This document shows, in pieces, positions 31,701 to 40,800 of a stretch of DNA of 64,000 nt (within the stretch, counting starts at the first letter, position 1; every line of letters begins with the position of its first letter). The DNA lies in assembly GCA_948144175.1 (NCBI GenBank), contig CANXME010002588.1, positions 62,001 to 126,000 on the forward strand. Direction: 5' to 3'. A program made the translations under genes and the position numbers. The notes under the pieces are model-generated. The model searched no databases. It saw nothing but the letters and a program-made list of their open reading frames with translations, and was not told where the DNA came from. This DNA is from Closterium sp. NIES-65. Lineage: Eukaryota; Streptophyta; Zygnematophyceae; Desmidiales; Closteriaceae.

Positions 31701-33379
31701 CTAGTCTTGTTGCTGAGTCTGCGTCTGTCTGTCCTCCGTCCGCCAGGGGTGAGTGTGCTCTTGGCACGGACGTCCTTGAGGACAGGCAGGAGGAGTTCCA
31801 GTGTCTGGCTGCTGCTTCACCTCATCTCGTGTCCGTACTGCTTACCCCTGAGGGAGACCCGGATGCACTTGACATCCCGACTCCGCGCTCTTACGCGGAG
31901 GCTGTAGAGGGTCCCTACTCCTCTCAGTGGCAGGCAGCTATGGATGCAGAGATGGCTTCCTGGAAGTCCACAGGCACCTACGTTGACGCAGTTCCCCCTC
32001 CTGGGGCGAACATCGTCAGTAGGATGTGGATCTTCAGGGTGAAGCGTCCGCCAGGTACTCCACCTGTCTTCAAGGCGCAGTACGTGGCTCGTGGCTTCAG
32101 TCAGCGGCAAGGAGTTGACTACTTTTAGACCTTCTCTCCCACCCCGAAGATGACCACTCTTCGGGTGTTGCTACACATAGCCGCTCAGCGTGACTACGAG
32201 CTTCACTCCCTTGACTTCAGCACTGCTTTCTTACAGGGTAGCCTGCACGAGGAGATCTGGCTACGCCGTCCACCTGGCTTCGCTGGGAATTTCCCTCCTG
32301 GCACCCAGTGGAGCCTCCAACGGCCAGTCTACGGTCTCCGCCAGGCACCTCGCGAGTGGCACGACACACTGAGGACTACACTTGCGGCTCTTGGGTTTGC
32401 TCCCTCTACTTCTGACTCGTCGCTGTTTCTGCGCACCGACACTTCTCTGCCGACGTTCTACATTCTCGTGTACGTCGACGACTTGGTCTTTGCCATTGCT
32501 TACACTGCTGGACTCGCCCACGTGAAGTCCGAGCTGCAGAAGAGACACACGTGCACAGACCTGGGTGAACTGCGCAGCTACCTTGGCTTGCAGATCACCC
32601 GGGACAGAGCACGCCGCACCATTACCCTGACTCAGTCACACATGGTGCAGCAGGTCCTTCAGCGCTTCAGCTTCACGTACTCCTCGCCTCAGGCCACTCC
32701 TGCGCCTACTCGCCACTCGCTCTCAGCTCTGCCTTCGGATGAGTCCGTAGAGTCGAGTGGCCCGTACCCAGAGCTTGTTGGCTGCCTCATGTACCTTATG
32801 ACCTGCACACGACCTGACCTTGCATACCCTCTTAGCATTCTTGCACGCTATGTTGCTCCTGGGAGACACAAACCAGAGCACATGGCTACAACGAAGAGGG
32901 TGTTGCGCTACTTGTGAAGTACGTCGGGCATGGGGCTAGTGCTTGGAGGGCGGAGTCCAGTGGTCCTCACTGGGCACGCAGACGCTTCTTGGGCTGACGA
33001 CCAGGCTACACAGCGGTCGTCACAAGGTTACACCTTCAGCCTTGGTTCCGGCTCTGTTTCGTGGCGGGCTACTCGCTCGTCTTCTGTTCTCGGCTCCAGT
33101 TGTGAGGCTGAGATCTACGCTGGAGCCATGGCTGCTCAAGAGCTTCGCTGGCTCACCTACCTGCTGACTTACCTCGAAGAGCCGCCTCGTTCTCCTCCAG
33201 TGCTGTACGTAGACAACAAGGCCATGCTGGCCTTGTGTCGGGAGCAGCGCGTGGAGCACAAAACGAAGCACATTGCTCGTGAGCTGCAGCAGCGTGGTCA
33301 GTTGCGACTTGCGTACGTGGCCTCTGAGGCCAACACTGCTGATATCTTCACTAAGGCACTTGCGCCTTGTGATCATTAG
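28749..33379 (+). pseudogene. E7 copia pol
   Basis: One frame with single-codon stops rather than frameshifts. The gag tail comes first, then the protease DSGASRSFFRD (about 28985-29020), stop TAG 29231-29233 and stop TAG 29456-29458. Integrase follows (MDVWGPARVRG about 29655, LHSDRGGEFSS about 29855, QQNGIAERRIG about 29955-29990), then the linker with GAEPGGATPGG repeats (about 30520-30800) and SPQELREWFARCWRR (about 30862-30910). Then come a Ser/Pro stretch, RT with TAG 32126-32128 and YVDDLVFAI (about 32471), TGA 32915-32917, RNase H, and TAG 33377-33379. Three stops are CAG to TAG. Confidence 0.92.
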
Positions 33380-33646
33380 CCCTTCTGTACTCAGCTTGGT
33401 CTTGTACCTGTCTTGCCTCACTTACTCACCTCTTGACCTTGCTTGTACTGTGACATATATATATACTCCTGCTCTTGCTTGTTTAGCCTGTTATATATAT
33501 ATGTGTTGCTGCATGTGAACTGACCTTCTGGCCTTGAACTTGTGCTCAGAATGTGTGGTGACTTTGTGATCCACCCTGAGCTTTGCTTTGTTTTGCTTGA
33601 CTGGTCTTGTGACCCCTTGTTCTCCCCCACTTTGCCTATGGGGGTG

Positions 33647-33767
33647 TGTCAAATTATAATGTTGTGTAGGCTATACTGGGGTAGCCTATATGGGGTACAC
33701 ATTTCTAGGGTTGCATATTTGTACCACTTTCGTTCCTTAGTCAATCATTCTCGTTTCAGTTTTCTCA
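33647..33767 (+). repeat. E7 3' LTR
   Basis: 121 bp, preceded by the CCCCCACTTTGCCTATGGGGG hairpin/polypurine block. Four differences from the 5' copy. Confidence 0.93.
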
Positions 33768-33772
33768 GTACC

Positions 33773-34895
33773 CCCACCACGCTGACGCGCAGCGTACCAC
33801 TCACGAAGCTGCTGAGGGGACAGAGTCACACCACTCCGCTGCTGCTGGCGCGGACCACCACCTGACCCACTCCTCTGCGCAGAGTCGCGACCCGCTCCAC
33901 CACCGCCGCCGCCGCCGCCGCCTCCGCCGCCTCCTCCACCTCCGCCTCCTCCGCCACCTCCGCCGCCTCTGCTCCCTCCGCCACCACCGCCGCCTCCTCC
34001 GCCTCCACTGCTGCCACCGCCGCCGCCACCCCTGCCACCACTCCCACCACCACCCCCACCCCCTCCACTGCCTCTACCACCACCTCCACCGCCCCCGCCA
34101 GCCCCTCCAGCGCCCTTGCCCCCCTTTCCCTTGCCGGTGCGGCGTCTCCCGCTAGGGGCAGACGCAGCGCCGACCGACTCGAAACCAACGAGGTCGGCCG
34201 CAGCAGCAGAAGCAACAGAGGGCAAGAGGGTGGAGGGGGAACACCCCTCAAAGACGGGGGTGCGAGGGTCACCACGAGAGGCTCCTACATCGACTATGCT
34301 CTTCTCTGTGCTAGGAGGTCAACGGTGAGAGTGGTGGGGCAAACTGAGAGGAAGTGGTCCCTAACTACGCGGAGAGAGTCAGGGAGCCGGGTGACTATGT
34401 AGTAGAGGGTGATGTACATGGGGGGGGGGGGGGGTTCTTGGCATAGAACTCAGCAGGAAGCGCAGCGCGGTAGCGAGTGTCACTAGTGCGGAGGTGCGTA
34501 ATGAGGTCAGCGACTGTGGGAAAGGCAGCAAGGTCAGGGAAGAGGTACAGTAGCATGAGGCGGATCACTGCAGCAGTGGCAGGGGAAGAGTAGCGCGCAA
34601 CTACAACGTCGTACAAGGTCTGAGCACTCTTGTAGTGGCTAAAGTGTGCACGCTCAGTGGTCGGTAAGTGGCGACGCACAGCAAGATGGGCAGCAGCATC
34701 GCGTGTCGCCCACTGTGAGCGAACAGTGCTGTCAGCAGTAGCAAGCGGAGCAGGGGAGGCACCAGAGGTGAGGTCGAACAGAGAGAGGCCGTCTGCCCTA
34801 TCGTAGTGGAGGAACAGCTGGAGGTCATCGACCCATACCTCAAAGTCAACGGCACGGCCCTCAGCATGAAAAGTAAGGACACTGGGGGTAGCCAT
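33773..34895 (-). pseudogene. E6 copia gag
   Basis: ATG at 34893-34895 (MATPSVLTFHAEG). The capsid-like part is open to a C-run of 15 (34420-34434) that shifts the frame before MYITLYYIV. A short deletion removes the segment between ALLA and the next residues near 34315. Gly-rich tract at about 33895-34125. SPQQLREWYAARQRGGG at about 33775-33825, cut by E7. Confidence 0.85.
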
Positions 34896-34949
34896 GACTG
34901 TATTGGCCTAGTAGGGAGTGAGCTCACGAGTAGGAACATTAGCGGATCG

Positions 34950-35820
34950 ATAGTAGGGCGGCTCGGCGGCTCGGCTGCTGGGCGGCTCGGCTGCTGGGCG
35001 GCTCGGCTGCATGGCGGCTCGGCTGCTCGGTAGGTGGGGGGCTTGGCTGCTGGGCGGCTCGGCTGCTGGGCTGCTCGGCGGCTCGGTCGCTGGGCGGCTG
35101 AGTGGTGACAAGGCCGGTAGATGCAGCAATGTGGCGGCTAGGGGAGGGCGACGGGGCCGCAGGTGACGGCGACAGGGCCGCAGGTGGCGGCGAGGTCGCA
35201 GGTGGTGGCTGCGTGGCCGCAGTTGGCGGCAACGGGGCCGAAGGTGGTGGCGACGGGGCTGCAGGTGGCGGCGGGGTGGCCGCAGGTGACGGTGACGGGG
35301 CTGCAGGTGGCGGCGACGGGGCCACAGAGGGGCCGCAAGGGACCGCAACGGGGCCGCAGAGGTGCCGCAAGGGGCCTAGACGGGGCCGTAGAGGGGCCGC
35401 ACGGGGCCTAGACGGGGCCACAGAGGGTCCGCAAGGGGCATAGACGGGGCCGTTACGGGGCCGTAAGGGGCCCAGACGGGGCGGCGACGGGGCCGTACGG
35501 GGCCTAGACGGGGCGGCGACGGGGCCGTAAGGGGCCTAGACGGGCCGGCGACGAGGCCGTAAGGGGCCGTAAGGGCGCCGCGAGGGGAGCCGACGGGCGT
35601 CGCGGGGGGGGGGGGCGTAAGGGGCCGTAAGGGCGGCGCGAGGGGGCGTAGAGGGCGGCGCGAGGGGCCGTTAAGGGCAGCGCGAGGGGCCATAAGGGCG
35701 GCGTAAGGGGCCGTGAGAGGGGTCGCTAAAGGCGACGCAAAGGGGCCGTGAGACGGCGCGACGGTAGGGAGGGCACACAGAGCGCGACTCGGGTAGGAGC
35801 GAAGCGCGCTCCGGGCAGGA
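34950..35820 (-). repeat. E6 leader arrays
   Basis: The GCCGAGCCGCCCAGCAG-type unit lies nearest gag (34965-35100). A 21-24-bp GGGGCCGCAGGTGGCGGCGAC-like array follows (35150-35340), then GGGGCCTAGACGGGGC / GGGGCCGTAAGG repeats to an A-run near 35820. Layout as in E2. Confidence 0.83.
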
Positions 35821-35830
35821 AAAAAAAAAT

Positions 35831-35879
35831 CGTGGTGGGCCTTAGGAAACGTTCCCACTAGGGAACCTGCTCGATACCA
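35831..35879 (-). promoter_or_regulatory. E6 primer-binding site, extended
   Basis: Minus strand TGGTATCGAGCAGGTTCCC, loop, GGGAA, then AAGGCCCACCACG. One base of the GGGCCC block has changed. Confidence 0.75.
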
Positions 35880-36005
35880 TGATAAGAAACGAGGAATGAA
35901 TGCATTAAGCAGAATGAGGAGTACAAGTAGTAAACCCTAAAGTGTTGTACCCCATATGAACTGCCCCACTACAGCCTACGCAGACTATAGCATATATGCC
36001 TGACA
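35880..36005 (-). repeat. E6 5' LTR
   Basis: 126 bp, TGTCAGGCATATATG...TTATCA on the minus strand. Contains AAACCCTAA, and is a close match to the E2 LTR. Confidence 0.88.
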
Positions 36006-36084
36006 CTACTCGCCCAAACCAACCCACTGTTAACAGACCTATTCACCCACGGATACAGGTTGACCCATTTTTCACGACTGGAAA
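36006..36084 (+). pseudogene. Gypsy X fragment 2
   Basis: 79 bp between the E6 LTR and the E8 LTR. It ends in GGAAA, the E8 target duplication, and joins 42992 onward in frame (DPFFTTGN into SQQLAEAKGDYYV). It should be the stretch between RNase H and integrase. The RNase H itself is missing. Confidence 0.75.
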
Positions 36085-36216
36085 TGTCAAACATTAGATA
36101 TGTTCTGCTTGTGTAGGCTACAGTGGGTTAGCCTATAGGGGGTACACAATTCTAGGGTTTCCTACTTGTACTCATTTCACTGCTAGTTCATTCATTCCTG
36201 TTCGCTTATTCTCACA
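36085..36216 (+). repeat. E8 5' LTR
   Basis: 132 bp, TGTCAAACATTAG...TTCTCACA. Contains TCTAGGGTTTCC, a reverse telo-box. Confidence 0.95.
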
Positions 36217-36269
36217 TGGTATAGAGCGGGTCCTTCTACGGACCGTTTTTTCTTGGGCCCACCGAAGCG
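36217..36269 (+). promoter_or_regulatory. E8 primer-binding site, extended
   Basis: TGGTATAGAGCGGGTCC, a loop, GGACC, then TTGGGCCCACCGAAGCG. The hairpin arms changed together (GGTCC/GGACC), which suggests that pairing is kept. Confidence 0.75.
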
Positions 36270-36289
36270 CCCCCCGAGGCGCGATCTTT

Positions 36290-37280
36290 TTTTAGCGACC
36301 CCTCGGGTCGCCATTTCCCCTGCGGCCCCGCCGCCTTCACTGACGCGGCCCCGCCGCCCTCTCTGTCGCGGCCCCGCCGCCTGCTCTCACGCGGCCCCGC
36401 CCCGGCTCCTTCGCGGCCCCGCCGCCTGCTCTCGCGCGGCCCCGCCCCGGCTTCTACGCGGCCCCGCCCCGGCTTTCACGCGGCCCCGCCGACGGCTTTG
36501 TCGCGGCCCCGCCCAGGCCCTTACGCGGCTCCGCCGCCTGCTCTCACGCGGCCCCGCCCCGGCTCCTTCGCGGCCCCGCCGCCTGCTCTCGCGCGGCCCC
36601 GCCCCGGCTTCTACGCGGCCCCGCCCCGGCTTTCACGCGGCCCCGCCGACGGCTCTGTCGCGGCCCCGCCCAGGCCCTTACGCGGCCCCGCCGCCTGCCC
36701 CCGTCGCGGCCCGGTCACCTCCTGACGGCCCCGCCGTCCCTTCGTGACGGCCCCGCCGTCCCCTCCTGACGGCTCCTGCCGTCCCCTTCTACCGGCCCCG
36801 CAACTGCACCTGCTGGCCCCGCCGCTGCACCTACCGGCCCCCCCCACCACCCACCCCCCCCCTTTTCCCGTCGCCCGTCGCGGCTCCTTCGGGGGCCGCA
36901 AGCGGCCCCCTCAGGTCGCCTCGACAGGCGACAGGAGAGGCCAGCAGAGGGGTGGCAGGTGTGTGGCCTCCCCTGCTTCTCCTCCTCCTTCATCTCCCAC
37001 TGCAGCAGCCGAGCCGCTCACCTGCAGCAGCCGAGCCGCCCCACCGCCGAGCCGCCCTGCACCCGAGCCGCCCAGCAGCCGAGCCGCCCTGCCGCCGAGC
37101 CGCCGGGTCGCTGAGCTGCTGAGCTGCAGTTGCTGCCGAGCCGCCCTGCCGCCGAGCCGCCGAGTCACCGAGCTGCTGAGCTGCAGTTGCTGCCGAGCCG
37201 CCTTGCCGCCGAGCCGCCCGAGTCGCCCGAGCCGCCGAGCCGCCGAGCTGCCGAGCCGCTGCGTCGCCGAGCCTACTCTT
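36290..37280 (+). repeat. E8 leader arrays
   Basis: CGCGGCCCCGCCCCGGCTTC and CGCGGCCCCGCCGCCTGCTC units (36310-36700), with one block of about 170 bp duplicated almost exactly (about 36370-36540 and 36540-36700). Then GACGGCCCCGCCGTCCC units, and finally GCCGAGCCGCCCTGCCGCC units (about 37010-37270). Confidence 0.83.
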
Positions 37281-37413
37281 CCCACCACTGGTGAGCTCTT
37301 GCCCTGCTAGCACGCTGCGCGTCGCCTGCTTGCCTGCCTGCCTGCCTTTTGGCTTGCCTGGCTGCCTGCCTCCCTGCTGCTAGTCCTGCTCCTGCTTCTA
37401 CTTGCGGAGCCAA

Positions 37414-37887
37414 ATGCAGCCCCAGCGACGCCGGCGTGAGTCCCTCACGCCCCAGCAGCTGCGTGAGTGGTACGCTGGTTGGGGCTGTAGGGGTGGCGAC
37501 GCTACTCCTACTTCCACTCCTGCTGCTTCTACTCGTGGTGGCGGCCAGATGCAGCTCCCGCGACCCTCTCGCGTGTCTCTCACGCCTCGCCAGCTTCGTG
37601 AGTGGTACGCTCAGAGTGGAGGGTCTCTCAGTGCTGTTCGCTGCTCTTACGTGATTCGCACTGGTACTCGGACTGGTCAGCCTTGTGGGACAAGTAGTCA
37701 TACACCGTCTAGCTGCTTCGCCCGTCTGAGCGACGCCTGGCGTACCGTGTTTGGCGACGAGGCTGAGCTTCCCGACTGGGTGGAGTTGCTTAGGCGGAGG
37801 GTAGATATATATGCTCTTGACTATGATGCTATTCTCACTGCCATGTATGCATTGCCTACTAGTGCTGACCGTGCCGGTCACCTGTGA
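37414..37887 (+). pseudogene. E8 residual gag: duplicated LREWYA motif and Cys/His segment
   Basis: ATG at 37414. The frame holds two copies of SLTPxQLREWYA (about 37441-37476 and 37574-37610), then CSYVIRTGTRTGQPC..H..C (about 37645-37725; C-X13-C-X4-H-X4-C), FARLSDAWR and YALDYDAILTAMYAL. It ends at TGA 37885-37887 where other copies have a Cys codon in YLCMPPDP. The same frame continues uninterrupted after the TGA into pol. The capsid-like N-terminus of the family is missing. Confidence 0.85.
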
Positions 37888-40800
37888 GTCCCGCCTGACC
37901 CAGGTATAGGACCTGCTGCTCTAGCTACTGGTGAGGCTGCTGCTCTGGGTGCTAGTGAGTCTCCTGCTCCAGGTACAGGTGCGGCTGCTGCTCTAGGTGC
38001 TAGTGAGTCTGCTTCCTCAGGTGCGGGTGAGGCTGCGCTCTCAGGTACCGCGTTGGCTTCGGCCTCCCTCACCTTTACACTTGACTCTGGGGCTTCTCGC
38101 TCCTTCTTTCGGGACCGCACCACACTCACGCCGCTTGGTCGGCCGGTTGCAGTCTCCCTGGCTGACCCCTCTGGGGGTCCTGTCCTCGCTCACTTCTCCA
38201 CTGTCCTCCCGTGTCCGGCTGCCCCCTCGGGCACCCTGTCTGGCCTGTACCTCCCCTCGTTCTCGACGAACTTGGTGAGTGGTGCAGACCTACAGGATGC
38301 GGGGGTTCACCAGTTCACTCCTGCGAGTCAGCGGGTGACCCACTGCACGGACGCACGCACAGGCCGGCACCTGGCCACGTTCTCGCGTCGGCCGGGGTCG
38401 AGCCTCTACACCCTGACCACTGAGTCTCCTCCTGTCCCCGCGTCCGGTCAGGTAGCAGCGTCGGGTCAGGTGTTTGCTGCTGCGTCCAGGTCTGGTCCTG
38501 AGTCTGCCCCCTGTTCGTGTCGCCTCCTGTCTCACGAGACTCTTCTGTGGCACCACCGTCTAGGCCACCCCTCCTTGCCCCGTCTTCGGGGCATGGCTTC
38601 CCGTGTCCTTGTCTCTGGTCTTCCCCAGTCTCTCCCTCCCCTTCCTTCGGGACCAGGACCTTCCTGTGTCCCCTGTGTCGAGGGGCGCCTCAGGGCTGCT
38701 CCTCACTCCTCCCAGTTTCCCCCGACAGAGGCTCCTCTGCAGACGCTTCACATGGACGTGTGGGGCCCAGCCCCCGTCCGTGGGCAGGGTCACGAGCGCT
38801 ACTTCCTGTTGGTGGTTGACGACTACTCGCGTTACACCTCAGTCTTCCCCTTGCGCAGCAAGGGTGCTGTCACTGAGGTGCTGATCGACTGGATCCGCGA
38901 GGCTCGTCTCCAGCTCAGGAGGAGCTTCGGCTCGGACTTTCCTGTTCTGCGTCTGCACTCTGACCGAGGTGGGGAGTTCTCCTCTCGCCTTCTGCGAGAC
39001 TACTGTCGTGCACAAGGGATCCGCCAGACCTTTACGCTTCCGGACTCTCCACAGCAAAATGGGATTGCTGAGCGCCGCATTGGCATGGTCATGGATGTCG
39101 CTCGTACGTCCATGATGCATGCGGCTGCCCCCCATTTTCTGTGGCCGTTTGCGGTTCGGTACGCGGCGCATCAGCTCAACCTTCACCCCAGGGTCTCTCG
39201 GCCCGCGATGTCCCCAGTGTTACTGTGGACGGGGAAGGTTGGCGATGCGTCTGCGTTCCGTGTCTGGGGATCTCGGGCGTTTGTCCGCGACTTGTCTGCG
39301 GACAAGCTGTCCCCCCGTGCTGCTCCCTGTGTCTTCCTTGGCTTCCCCCCTGACGCTCCAGGGTGGCAGTTCTACCACCCCTCCTCTCGTCGTGTTCTGT
39401 CCTCCCAGGACGTCACGTTCGACGAGTCAGTCCCCTTCTACCGCCTCTTCCCCTACCGTACTCCTTCCCTTCCCCCCCCACCGGACTTCCTGGTACCAGT
39501 TCCCCCCCCGGTAGACCCCCTCCCCCCTCAGGTTCCTGCCCCTTCAGGTGTGTCCCAGGTAGACACGGTCGAGCCAGTCGAGGTTGCTGCTGAGTCTGGT
39601 CCTGCTGTGGGTGCTGAGCCTGGGGGTGCTGCTGCTGGGGGTGCTGAGCCTGGGGGTGCTGAGCCTGGGGGTGCGAGGCCGGGGGGTGCTGAGTCTGGGG
39701 GTGCTGAGCCGGGGGGTGCTGAGCCGGAGGGTGCTACGTCAGGAGCTGCTGAGCCTGGGGGTGCTGGGCCTGGAGGTGCAGAGCCTGCGCCTGCTGGACC
39801 TGGGGGCTCTCCGGTTCTTCCGTCTCGGCGGGAGCCGCTCTCTCCACAGGAGCTGCGCGAGTGGTTTGCTCGCCGCTGGAGGCGTGCTGCTGGAGCTGGA
39901 GCTTCTTCGCCTGCTGAGGGTGCTGCCGGTCCCGGAGCTGCTGGGCCTGCGGGTCCTACTGGAGCTGGAGCTACTGAGTCTGGGGGTGCTGAGTCTGGAG
40001 CTGCTGAGCCTGGAGGTGCTGAGTCTGGAGCGGCTGTGCCTGGGGGTGCTGAGTCTGGAGCTGCTGAGCCTGGGGTTTCTCCTGCTGCTGCGTCTCGCCG
40101 AGAGCCCCTCTCTCCCCAGGAGCTGCGTGAGTGGTTTGCTCGCCGCTGGAGGAGTGCTGCTGGAGCTGGAGCTTCGTCGACCGTCGAGGGTGCTGGTGCT
40201 GCCGGTCCCGGAGCTGCTGGGCCTACGGGTCCTACTAGAGCTGGAGCTGCTGAGGGTGTTGGTGCTGAGACTACTGCTGTCTGTCCTGGCGGTGGTTCTG
40301 CTGCTGGTGCTGCTGGAGGTCCTGCCGCTGGAGGTGTTGGTGGCGCTGGTGCTGTCGCTGAGGGTGCTGGTGCTGTCCCTGCTGAGTCTGGAGCTGCCAC
40401 GCGGCCTCGGCCGTACTTCGTTCCGCTCCTACAGCAGGTTCTTGGTCTTTCTCCTTCGGTAGAGTGTCCACAGCCTGTCCAGTCGCAGTCACTGTTGGAG
40501 CCTTCCTCTCCTCTGCCTGCTCCCTCTCCTTACACTGGTCCTACTGGAGGTCTTGCTGAGCGTCGTGAGCCTGCGTCTCGTCCCGCGTCGCCTGTTCGTG
40601 CTACTCGCGCTAGTGGTCGCGGTTCGCGTCAGCGTCCTCCTCCTGTCCCTGGCACGCACCGGATGTCTCTGCGTCCGTCCACTGCTCCTCTGCGTGCCCC
40701 TTTGCCTTCTCCTCCTGAGTCCTCTCTTCCTGCGCTTGCCGACCCTGCGTCGGACTCTCTTCGCGCTGCCAGTCCTACTGTCACGCGTCTGCTTGCTACT

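Larger units (their letters stand above)
28579..33767 (+). mobile_element. Copia element E7, complete ends, gag deleted
   Basis: 121-bp LTRs (28579-28699, 33647-33767; four differences) and target duplication GTACC (28574-28578, 33768-33772). The primer site is followed within about 45 bp by the end of gag (VLAAMYAVT), so the leader and nearly all of gag are missing. Protease, integrase, linker, RT and RNase H follow, with five in-frame stops. It sits in E6, whose sequence joins cleanly when E7 is removed. Confidence 0.95.
33768..36005 (-). mobile_element. Copia element E6 (minus), right part with 5' LTR
   Basis: Continues E6 beyond E7: Gly-rich gag, capsid-like gag, leader, primer site and 5' LTR. 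The right end meets Gypsy X at 36006. Confidence 0.9.
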
